From NCBI RefSeq assembly GCF_006152065.1, contig NZ_VDFW01000014.1, forward strand, positions 95,117-159,116: DNA of 64,000 nucleotides. Direction: 5' to 3'. Below are positions 54,078-61,654 of the stretch, in pieces; the first letter of the stretch is position 1; each line of letters starts with the position of its first letter. The DNA is from Amycolatopsis alkalitolerans. Its GTDB lineage: Bacteria > Actinomycetota > Actinomycetes > Mycobacteriales > Pseudonocardiaceae. The position numbers and the translations under genes were made by a program. A model generated the notes under the pieces. It was given only the letters and a program-made list of their open reading frames with translations, was not told where the DNA came from and did no database searches.

Positions 54078-55247
54078 CTACCCCGGCCATCCTGACAGGA
54101 ACTCAGCGGCGCGAAGCACGTCCGCATACCGCACGTACAACGACGCCAGCCCGAACCGCAGCACGTCGGGCGGGCGGAAGTCCCCGATGATGCCGGACTC
54201 GGTCATCGCGGCCATGACGCGTTTCGCGTCCGGCCACCGGACCGAGATCTGGTTGCCCCGCTTGTGGTCCCGCGGCGTGAGCACATCGGTACCCGGCACG
54301 AGTTCGTCCAGGCACCGCAGGAAGAACCCGCCCAGCGCGAGCCCTTTCGTGCGCACGTGCTCGATCGTCACGCCTTCCCACACGTCGAGCGCGGCGTCCA
54401 GCGCGAGCATCGACAGGATGTCCGGGGTGCCCGTCCTGGCGCGCGCGATACCCGGGGCGCTCGCGTAGCCCTCGGTCATGCCGAACGGGTCCGCGTGCCC
54501 GGCCCACCCGCTCAACGGCTGGTCGAAGCGCTCCTGCCATTTCGCTGGCACGTAAAGGAAAGCCGGTGCGCCCGGCCCGCCGTTGAGGAACTTGTAGGTG
54601 CAGCCCACGGCGAGGTCCACCCCGGCGGCATCCAGCCCGACCGGCACCGCGCCGGCGCTGTGGCACAGGTCCCACACGGCCAGCGCCCCCGACGCGTGCA
54701 GGCCGGCGGTGAGCGACGGGAGATCGTGCAGCAGGCCCGAGCGGTAGTCGACGTGGTTGATCAGCGCCGCCGCCGTCCGTTCCGACACCACGGCCGGGAT
54801 CTCTTCCGGGACCACGCGGCGGATCTCGTGCCCGGTCAGGCGGGCCGCGCTCGCCGCGATGTAGCCGTCGGTCGGGAACGTGGTGGCGTCGACGAGGATC
54901 TCGGGCCGGTAGGGGTTCAGCCGGACCGCCGCGACCAGCGCCTTGAACAGGTTGACGCTCGTCGAGTCCCCGACGACGAGCTGGCCGGCGGCCGCACCGA
55001 CCAGCGGCGCGATCCGGTCGCCGACCCGTTCCGGGGCCTGCCACCAGCCCTCGTCCCAGGACCTGATCAGCCGGCCCGCCCACTGTTTCCGGACCACCTC
55101 GTCCAGCCGGGCGGCTACCGAGCGTGGTGGTGCGCCGAGCGAATTCCCGTCCAAATAAGACATTTGTGACTCGAGTTCGAACTCCGCCCGCTTCCCCGCC
55201 AGCGGGTCACGGGCGTCGAGTCCGGCCGCCACCTGCGACAACGACAT
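54078..55247 (-). CDS. kynU: kynureninase
   Basis: 389-aa PLP enzyme cleaving kynurenine to anthranilate and alanine. GNSLGAPPRSV at the N-terminus, PLP Lys in GCTYKFLNGGPG near residue 222, and TGTPDILSMLAL. The rest of the kynurenine pathway (tryptophan dioxygenase, formamidase) is not in the window, so anthranilate supply or tryptophan breakdown cannot be told apart. The 176 bp between the AraC gene and this stop hold no gene. Confidence 0.94.
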   Translation of the reverse strand: MSLSQVAAGLDARDPLAGKRAEFELESQMSYLDGNSLGAPPRSVAARLDEVVRKQWAGRLIRSWDEGWWQAPERVGDRIAPLVGAAAGQLVVGDSTSVNLFKALVAAVRLNPYRPEILVDATTFPTDGYIAASAARLTGHEIRRVVPEEIPAVVSERTAAALINHVDYRSGLLHDLPSLTAGLHASGALAVWDLCHSAGAVPVGLDAAGVDLAVGCTYKFLNGGPGAPAFLYVPAKWQERFDQPLSGWAGHADPFGMTEGYASAPGIARARTGTPDILSMLALDAALDVWEGVTIEHVRTKGLALGGFFLRCLDELVPGTDVLTPRDHKRGNQISVRWPDAKRVMAAMTESGIIGDFRPPDVLRFGLASLYVRYADVLRAAEFLSGWPG

Positions 55248-55334
55248 GCGAGTCCTTTCCAGCGCCGAGGGCTATCCCCCGTGTTCGCCGTCACATACAG
55301 TAGGTCCACCCGCGCCGAGCACAGGAGGTCAGCG

Positions 55335-57164
55335 GTGACCAACGAGACGTCCGTCGTCGACCGGGCCAAGGGCCAGACCATCGTCAAGCTACTTCGGCGC
55401 AACGCGGAAGAGTACGCCGACCTGCCCGCGCTGACCTCGCTCGACGCCGACGGCGAGCCGACCCTCACGTGGGCCGAAGTCCGGCGCGAAGTCGCGGTGC
55501 TGTCGCGGGGACTGGCGGATCTCGGGCTCACGCGCGGCGACCGGATGCTGATCATGGCACCGAGTTCGCCCGAGCATCTGATCGCCGACCTCGCGGCGGT
55601 GCATCTGGCCGCGATCCCGTGCACCGCCTACGCGACGCTGAGCGCGGACCAGATCCGTTATGTCGCCCGGCACAGCGGCGCCCCGGTCGTCGTGCTGCAG
55701 GGGATGGACGAACTCAAGCGCTGGCAGCAGGTGCTCGACGACCTGCCGAAGCTGCGCCACGTCGTGATGATCGAGAGCGAGGCGGTGCCGGCCGGCGACG
55801 ACAGGTTCCTCAGCCTGGCTGAGCTGCGCCGGCGGGGCACGGAACTGCACGAGGCCGAACCCGGGGTGTTCGAGCGGGTGCAGGCGGGCATCCAGCCGTC
55901 CGATCCGCTTTCGATGATCTACACCTCGGGCACGACGGGTGAGCCGAAGGGCGTCGTGCTCACGCACGCCAACGCGATGCACGAGTCGTACGCGATCCAG
56001 GCCAGGCACGGCATGCCACTGCACGTCCCGAACATCGCCTACCTGCCGCTGGCGCATATCGCCGAGCGCGAGGTGTCGATCTACCTGCCGATCACCCTCG
56101 TCGGTCACGTGCACACGCTCGCCGACCCCACCGGGATCATGGCGGCGCTCGGCCGCGTACATCCGCAGGGCTTCTTCGCCGTGCCACGGGTGTGGGAGAA
56201 GATGGTGGCGGGCTTGAAGAACATGCTCGCGAACGCCCCGGAAGACCGGCGCATCGCGCTCACGCAGGCGAACGAGCTGCTGCAGCAGGGCTACAAGCTG
56301 CGGAACGCGGGCGAGCCCGTCCCGGCCGAGCTCGCCGAGAAGATCGCCGTGACCGACCGCACCGTGCTCGCGCCGGTCCGCCAGCTACTCGGCCTGGACA
56401 GGCTGGTCTTCTGCTCCAGCGGCGCCGCCGCGCTGCCGGTCGAGGTGCTGTACTTCCTCGCCGGGCTCGGCGTGGAGATCCACGAGGTGTGGGGGCTCTC
56501 GGAGACCACCGGCGCCGTCACGGCCAACAGCGCGAAGGAGTTCCGCGCCGGCACGGTGGGCAAACCGCTCGCCGGCACCGAGGTGAAGGTGGCCGGGGAC
56601 GGCGAGTTGCTCGTGCGCGGGCCGCTGGTGTTCGCCGGCTACCTGCAGGACGACGGCTCGATCAAACCCGCCGTCGACGAGGACGGCTGGTACGCGACCG
56701 GTGACATCGGCGAGATCGACGAGGACGGGTACGTCACGATCACCGACCGCAAGAAGGAACTGATCATCACCTCCGGCGGCAAGAACATCGCGCCCACCCG
56801 GATCGAGGGGCTGCTCAAGGAGCATCCGCTGGTCGGCCAGGCGGTGGCGATCGGCAACGACCGGCCGTACGTGACCGCGCTGATCGTGCTCGACGACGAG
56901 ATCCTGCCCGGCTGGGCCGCGGCACGCGGGATCGAGTACACCGACGCGACCGCGCTCGCGTCTCATCCGGCGGTGTGCCAGGAGATCGAGAGCGCGGTCG
57001 AGGCGGCGAACGCCAGGCTGGCACGGGCCGAGCAGATCAAGCGCCACCAGCTGTTCACGAAACCGTGGACGCCGGAATCGGGCGAGGTGACGCCGACGCT
57101 GAAGCTCAAGCGCCGGATCATCGACGACCGCTACGCGGCCGAAATCACCGCGCTGTATACGTGA
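55335..57164 (+). CDS. long-chain fatty-acid-CoA ligase (FadD15-like)
   Basis: 609-aa AMP-forming acyl-CoA synthetase. P-loop MIYTSGTTGEPKG near residue 203, adenine motif VWGLSETTGAVT, and DGWYATGDIGEIDEDGYVTITDRKKELIITSGGKN with the hinge and Lys region. GTG at 55335 follows AGGAGGTCAGCG, so the 18 upstream codons are not used. Paralogue of the gene at 35359. Confidence 0.93.
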   Translation: MTNETSVVDRAKGQTIVKLLRRNAEEYADLPALTSLDADGEPTLTWAEVRREVAVLSRGLADLGLTRGDRMLIMAPSSPEHLIADLAAVHLAAIPCTAYATLSADQIRYVARHSGAPVVVLQGMDELKRWQQVLDDLPKLRHVVMIESEAVPAGDDRFLSLAELRRRGTELHEAEPGVFERVQAGIQPSDPLSMIYTSGTTGEPKGVVLTHANAMHESYAIQARHGMPLHVPNIAYLPLAHIAEREVSIYLPITLVGHVHTLADPTGIMAALGRVHPQGFFAVPRVWEKMVAGLKNMLANAPEDRRIALTQANELLQQGYKLRNAGEPVPAELAEKIAVTDRTVLAPVRQLLGLDRLVFCSSGAAALPVEVLYFLAGLGVEIHEVWGLSETTGAVTANSAKEFRAGTVGKPLAGTEVKVAGDGELLVRGPLVFAGYLQDDGSIKPAVDEDGWYATGDIGEIDEDGYVTITDRKKELIITSGGKNIAPTRIEGLLKEHPLVGQAVAIGNDRPYVTALIVLDDEILPGWAAARGIEYTDATALASHPAVCQEIESAVEAANARLARAEQIKRHQLFTKPWTPESGEVTPTLKLKRRIIDDRYAAEITALYT

Positions 57165-57171
57165 GGCGTGC

Positions 57172-58074
57172 TCAGGCGGTCCGCAACGGGGTCGAACCCG
57201 TCCATTTCCGCAACCGCGGCGGCACGCGCTTTTCCAGGCCGTACGGCTCGAGGTGCGCGCTGAACACCTCGTCGAAAGCACGCCGGACCGTTTCGGTGTC
57301 CCAGGTCTGCCGTTCGAGAATCGGGGCCTTCAGGTAGGGCTGGCCGATGATGTGCAGCTGCGGTCCGTTGCAGCGCACGAGCTGGCCGGTGATGCCCTCG
57401 GCGTCGTCGGACAGCAGGAACAGCACGAGCGGCGCGATCCGCGAAGGCGTCCGATCGGGCGGGCAGTTTCGCAGGGAACGTTCGGACTTCCAGACCATCC
57501 GGGTGTGCGCCAGGGGGCATACCGCGTTCACCCGGATGCCGACCGACTCCAGGTCCAGCGCCCAGGAATAGGTCAGCGAGGCCACCGCGCCCTTGCTCGC
57601 GGCGTACACCCCGAGCTTGCGCTGCCCGAGCGAAGCGCCGGACGAGATGTTCACGATCGCGCCGCCGGTGCCCTGCTCGACCATGGCCCTGGTCGCCGCG
57701 ATCCCGGTGTACATCACCCCGAGCACGTTGACTTCGACCAGCTCACGCACCTGATCGGGCTCTTCCTGCCAGGGAAGGGCCTCGTAGTTCAGCCCGGCGT
57801 TGTTGACCAGGCCGTCGATCGAGCCGAACTCGTCGACGCACGCCCGGACCATGGCCGCGGCCTGGTCCGGGTCGGCCACGTTGTGCCCGCTCGCCACGGC
57901 CCGGCCGCCGTGCTCGCGGATGTTCGCGGCGGTCCGCTCGGCAAGGTCGGCGTCGATGTCGTTCGCGACGACCCGGACGCCCGCCTGCGCGAGGTGGACC
58001 GCGAACGCCTCGCCGAGCCCGCGACCCGCGCCCGTCACCACCACCGCGCGGTCACGCAGACCCGCCAGTTCCAT
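57172..58074 (-). CDS. SDR-family oxidoreductase
   Basis: 300-aa short-chain dehydrogenase/reductase. TGAGRGLG is the cofactor motif (residues 14-21), NNAG is near 93, catalytic Ser in NISSGAS and YAASK carries Tyr/Lys. The C-terminal extension after 250 is like the multifunctional (HSD17B4-type) SDRs. ATG at 58074 is preferred because GGGAG is seven bases upstream; an ATG two codons earlier is too close to it. Substrate unknown. Confidence 0.9.
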   Translation of the reverse strand: MELAGLRDRAVVVTGAGRGLGEAFAVHLAQAGVRVVANDIDADLAERTAANIREHGGRAVASGHNVADPDQAAAMVRACVDEFGSIDGLVNNAGLNYEALPWQEEPDQVRELVEVNVLGVMYTGIAATRAMVEQGTGGAIVNISSGASLGQRKLGVYAASKGAVASLTYSWALDLESVGIRVNAVCPLAHTRMVWKSERSLRNCPPDRTPSRIAPLVLFLLSDDAEGITGQLVRCNGPQLHIIGQPYLKAPILERQTWDTETVRRAFDEVFSAHLEPYGLEKRVPPRLRKWTGSTPLRTA

Positions 58075-58481
58075 GCTCATCTCCCACTCCCGACTGGCCA
58101 GCCCCGACGCAGCCATCACCGGCTCCCACTGGCCCTGAGACCAGTCTTCGTCACCGTGACTCGAACGCCAGACGACCGACGACGAGCGGTTAGCAAGCTG
58201 CGCCGAACGAGTGATCGCTGACCAGCGGGACATACCGCCGCGGCTGTCAGCGGCACTGACCGTGTGCGCCGTTCGTCGTAATCCGAAGGTCGGGTATCAG
58301 GTCCGGATGGGGCCAAACCCGGGATACCGTCGTGCAGTGACTGTTCGCTTCCGCGCGGTAAGCGGCATACTGGCTGTTGTCTTTCCTGTCGCTTGGGTGA
58401 GTGCCCGTTCCCGGCGCCCCGCGGCGGACGAAAGAATGCGTGGGCGTGATCGCGTTCACCCGAAAGGGGGGAGCTAGCAGG
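58075..58481. other. long intergenic region before the MFS gene
   Basis: No convincing gene. GGTATC (58293-58298) and GATACC (58323-58328) form a spaced inverted repeat that could be an operator. Short frames here have no coding bias. Confidence 0.4.
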
Positions 58482-59702
58482 ATGGTGAGGACTCAGGCAC
58501 GGCCGAGCATGCGCTCGACCCTGGCCAACGTCGAGTTCCGCACCGTGTGGCTGGCCGAAGCGCAGTCGACCGTCGGTGATCAGCTGACGATCGTGGCGCT
58601 CGCACTGATGGTCTACCAGCGCACCGGGTCCGCGCTGCTGTCCGCGATCGCGTATGCCCTGACCTTCCTGCCCGCGCTCGCGGGCGGGCTCGGCCTCGCC
58701 CAGCTGGCCGACCGGTTCCCGCGCCGGAGCGTCCTGGCCGTCTCGGCGGCGGTGCAGGCGGTCTTCGTCGGGGCGATGGCGATTCCCGGGATGCCACTGG
58801 TTCCGCTGTGCGTGCTGGTGGTGCTCGCCCGGCTCGCCGGCGCCCCGTCCAACGCCGCGCAGAACGCGCTGACCAGGGAGATCTTCAGCGACGACGAACG
58901 GTATCTGCGCAGCCAGGACATCCGCGGCATCACCACGAACACCGCGATGCTGCTGGGGCTGGCCTCCGGCGGCTTCCTCGTCACCGCCGCGGGCCCCTCG
59001 GTCGCGCTGGCCATCGACGCGGCGACCTTCGCGATCAGCGCGCTCGCGCTGGCGCGCTGGGTCTCTTCGCGTCCCGCCGCCGACAACGGCGACGGGAGCT
59101 GGTTCGGCGCGATCCGGTGGGTCGCCGGCCAGCATCGGCTCCGGGTGCTGCTGGGACTGTCCTGGCTCGTGGGCCTCGCGGTGATCCCGGAAGGGCTCGT
59201 GGCCCCGCTGGCCCGGGAGATCGGCGCACCCGATCAGGCCGTCGGCTGGCTACTGGCGGCGGACCCGCTCGGCTTCGTGCTCGGGGTGTTCCTGATGTCC
59301 CGCTACGTCTCCGCGCAGGCGCGGAAGCGGGCGCTGGGTGTGCTCGCGATCGTGCCGACCGCGTGCCTGCTCGTGTTCTCGGTCCGGCCGGACCTCGTCC
59401 TGTCCCTGGTCGCCCTCGCGGCCGCGGGTGCGGCCGGGGCGTACATCGTCACGGTGGGCGCCTCGTTCATCACGTGGGTGCCCAACGAACTCCGGGGCGG
59501 CGCGGGGGGTTTGTACCGCACCGGGCTTCGGGTGGCCCAGGGGCTTGGTGTCGCGGTGGGTGGTGCGGTGGCGCAGTGGCTCGGTTCGGCCACCACGGCG
59601 ATCGCGGTCGCGGGCGCGGCGGGCGTTCTGCTCGGCATCCCGCTCGCTGTGTCGTGGGCCCGCCTGCAGCGGGACGAGACCGAAACAGCCGGGGCGTTAT
59701 GA
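58482..59702 (+). CDS. MFS exporter
   Basis: 406-aa major facilitator with about 12 hydrophobic helices, of the MFS_3/TetA-like drug-efflux-type group. ADRFPRRSVL between helices 2 and 3 is the motif A equivalent. AAAGGGGGGAG lies upstream of ATG. Substrate unknown. Directly downstream is the NRDF micro-ORF array on the opposite strand. Confidence 0.9.
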   Translation: MVRTQARPSMRSTLANVEFRTVWLAEAQSTVGDQLTIVALALMVYQRTGSALLSAIAYALTFLPALAGGLGLAQLADRFPRRSVLAVSAAVQAVFVGAMAIPGMPLVPLCVLVVLARLAGAPSNAAQNALTREIFSDDERYLRSQDIRGITTNTAMLLGLASGGFLVTAAGPSVALAIDAATFAISALALARWVSSRPAADNGDGSWFGAIRWVAGQHRLRVLLGLSWLVGLAVIPEGLVAPLAREIGAPDQAVGWLLAADPLGFVLGVFLMSRYVSAQARKRALGVLAIVPTACLLVFSVRPDLVLSLVALAAAGAAGAYIVTVGASFITWVPNELRGGAGGLYRTGLRVAQGLGVAVGGAVAQWLGSATTAIAVAGAAGVLLGIPLAVSWARLQRDETETAGAL

Positions 59703-59726
59703 GCGAGCACACCGCCGGGCGGCATC

Positions 59727-59747
59727 AGAAGTCACGGTTCGACACGA
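59727..59747 (-). CDS. micro-ORF 1, MSNRDF (tentative)
   Basis: GTG, TCG, AAC, CGT, GAC, TTC, TGA on the minus strand, 10 bases after GGAGG. The frame is open upstream as well, so a longer product is not excluded. Confidence 0.3.
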
Positions 59748-59805
59748 CCGGCTCACCTCCAGTTTTTGCGGACGAAACAAACGCGAAGCAGCACGGTCAC
59801 GGATC

Positions 59806-59826
59806 AGAAGTCACGGTTCGACACGA
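59806..59826 (-). CDS. micro-ORF 2, MSNRDF (tentative)
   Basis: Same seven codons with GTG start; preceded by GGAGAGGGTGTTCTTC. The frame is open upstream (VFFVSNRDF). Confidence 0.3.
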
Positions 59827-59879
59827 AGAACACCCTCTCCCACGGCAGCGAAACAAACGAGTTTTCAAGTACGGCGATC

Positions 59880-59900
59880 AGAAGTCACGGTTCGCCACGG
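59880..59900 (-). CDS. micro-ORF 3, MANRDF (tentative)
   Basis: GTG GCG AAC CGT GAC TTC TGA. An in-frame TGA lies within the SD itself (GGAGGTGACCC), so here only a start at this GTG could make NRDF: the best evidence that the six-codon ORF is the unit. Confidence 0.35.
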
Positions 59901-59957
59901 CGGGTCACCTCCATACCTCACGCACACAAACAACCACGTACAACTCTCCGCATCATC

Positions 59958-59978
59958 AGAAGTCGCGGTTGGACAAGA
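59958..59978 (-). CDS. micro-ORF 4, MSNRDF (tentative)
   Basis: TTG TCC AAC CGC GAC TTC TGA, eight bases after GGAGG. Codons differ from the other units (TCC, CGC) but encode the same peptide. It is also the end of a longer open frame on this strand. Confidence 0.3.
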
Positions 59979-60157
59979 AGAACACCTCCGATCGGTGCTC
60001 GGCCGGGCATCGACGTACCACTGTGGACGAGGTCTTCGCCCGCGCGGTGCGATCGTATGCGGTGGGATGATACCTGTTGAAGGAAAGTACCCGGTGCGCT
60101 TCCGGGCACAGCAAAGTTACCTCGCGGCAGCGGGGTTCGTCGAGAGAAGGTGATCCA

Positions 60158-61588
60158 GTGCCACCGCCACACCCGCGGCCGGGATCGCCGACGCTGACGG
60201 GGCAAACGGGCATCCCGGCCGGCAATGGCCTGCCGCGCGTACCGGACCAGGCCACCGGCGGCCCCCCCGGGGTGGACACGTCGCGTGATTCGGTGAATAC
60301 TCGCCGCTCGTACAGACCACAATATTGGGCTTTGTGGCGACGGCCCAAACCATTCATCGCATTCCTGGTGGTGGCCGAACTCGTCGCACTCGCCTGGTTC
60401 GTCCGCGTATTTCTGGATACGCCCGCACCCGATCGTCTCGATTTGTTGCGCTTCGGGATTCTGACCGCCGGGGCGACCGTGCACATCCAGATGACCCGGA
60501 GACAGGAAGAACGCCGGAGAAATCGTGTTCGCACGGTCCTGATCGACCTCACGGCGGTGTGGGTCTTTCCCGCCGCGATTATTCTTCCGGGCACGCTGAC
60601 GATCGCGCTCGTCCTGCTGATTCGCATACAGCACTGGTTCGTCGCGCGCCGCCCCGCGCACAACTTCGTCTTTTCCTCCATCACGCACATGCTCGCCGCG
60701 ACGGTGGCGCATCAGATGGTCGTGATACTCGGCGGGCCACAATGGGACTCGCTCACGGTGGCGGGCTCGCTGGGCGAATTCGGCAAGCTCCTGCTCGTCG
60801 GACTGGTCTACGAAGCCGTGCAGATCCTCTACGTCGGTAGCATCCTGAGCCTCGCCGCGCAGGCGAGGCCGACAATTCGCGGCGTGCTCGGCAGCAAGGC
60901 GGACAACCTACTGGAGGCGATCACGATCGGGCTCGGCGCGGTGACCGCCATCCTGCTCGTGATCCTCCCACCGACCGTCGCGATCATGGCCGTGGTGACG
61001 GTCGTGTTCAACCGCCTCGCCGAACTCGACCAGTTGCAGGACGACGTGCGCACCGACCCGAAGACCCAGGTCTACAACATGCGCGGCTGGACGGAGTCGG
61101 CCGAGCGCGCGCTCGCGCGGGCGACGAAGGCGGGCGACGGCCTCGGCATCCTGATGATCGACCTCGACTACTTCAAGTGGATCAACGACACCTACGGCCA
61201 TCCGGCCGGTGACGACGTGCTCCGCAACCTCGCCCAGCTGCTGGACGAGGTGACCAGGCCGAGCGACGTAGTGGGCCGGTTCGGCGGCGAGGAGTTCCTC
61301 GTGCTGCTGCCCGAAACCGACCAGGCCGCGGCGACCGGCGCCGCCGAACGCATCAGGTCCGCGGTCGCCCGGCTGCGCATCGTCACCACCGACAAGCGCG
61401 GCGACCAGATCACGGTGTCCGACCGGACGGCGTCCATCGGCGTCGCGGTGTATCCCCATCACGGCGATTCTCTGGAGAAGCTCATGCAGGCCGCGGACGC
61501 CGCCGTGTACGAGGCCAAGGAAGGCGGCCGCAACCAGGTCCGGCTCGCCGAGCACCGGCGGCCGCACGGCGTGAAGCCGGCCCACTAG
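60158..61588 (+). CDS. membrane diguanylate cyclase (GGDEF)
   Basis: 476 aa. A Pro/Gly-rich cytoplasmic start, six to eight membrane helices (residues 60-300), then a GGDEF domain (310-465) with MIDLDYFKWINDTYGH and an active GGEEF loop. The inhibitory I-site RPSD lies five residues before GGEEF, so c-di-GMP feedback is likely. No EAL domain. GTG at 60158 with GAGAAGGTGATCCA; the longer upstream frame overlaps the repeat region flank. Probably controls development through c-di-GMP. Confidence 0.92.
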   Translation: MPPPHPRPGSPTLTGQTGIPAGNGLPRVPDQATGGPPGVDTSRDSVNTRRSYRPQYWALWRRPKPFIAFLVVAELVALAWFVRVFLDTPAPDRLDLLRFGILTAGATVHIQMTRRQEERRRNRVRTVLIDLTAVWVFPAAIILPGTLTIALVLLIRIQHWFVARRPAHNFVFSSITHMLAATVAHQMVVILGGPQWDSLTVAGSLGEFGKLLLVGLVYEAVQILYVGSILSLAAQARPTIRGVLGSKADNLLEAITIGLGAVTAILLVILPPTVAIMAVVTVVFNRLAELDQLQDDVRTDPKTQVYNMRGWTESAERALARATKAGDGLGILMIDLDYFKWINDTYGHPAGDDVLRNLAQLLDEVTRPSDVVGRFGGEEFLVLLPETDQAAATGAAERIRSAVARLRIVTTDKRGDQITVSDRTASIGVAVYPHHGDSLEKLMQAADAAVYEAKEGGRNQVRLAEHRRPHGVKPAH

Positions 61589-61654
61589 GGTACGTGCGGA
61601 TCCTGGGGGTTTCCCCGGTGTTCGAAAGCCGTTGTCCCTGCCACCCTGGAGTTC

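Larger units (their letters stand above)
59724..60000 (-). repeat. four-unit array of SD-start-(S/A)NRDF-stop micro-ORFs
   Basis: Four units begin (plus strand) at 59724, 59803, 59877 and 59955, spaced 79, 74 and 78 bp; the conserved core is CAGAAGTCACGGTTCGACAC with variants. Read on the minus strand every unit holds an SD-like sequence (GGAGGTGA, GGAGAGGGTG, GGAGGTGAC, GGAGGTG), 8-11 bases later GTG or TTG, then codons for (S/A)NRDF and TGA. Units 1, 2 and 3 also have a T-rich box GTTTGTTT 12-20 bases before the SD. Units 2 and 4 share GTGTTCTTC before the start; 1 and 3 share the GGAGGTGA(G/C)CC form. Nothing known matches. Confidence 0.8.

Noticed and set aside
58211..58477. 88-aa frame before the MFS gene
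   Set aside because: No SD, no recognised similarity, weak codon bias; the region is better treated as regulatory spacer.
59724..60000. CRISPR array
   Set aside because: Repeats are degenerate (about 20 bp core), spacers are 50+ bp and themselves related in sequence, only four units, and no cas genes are near.
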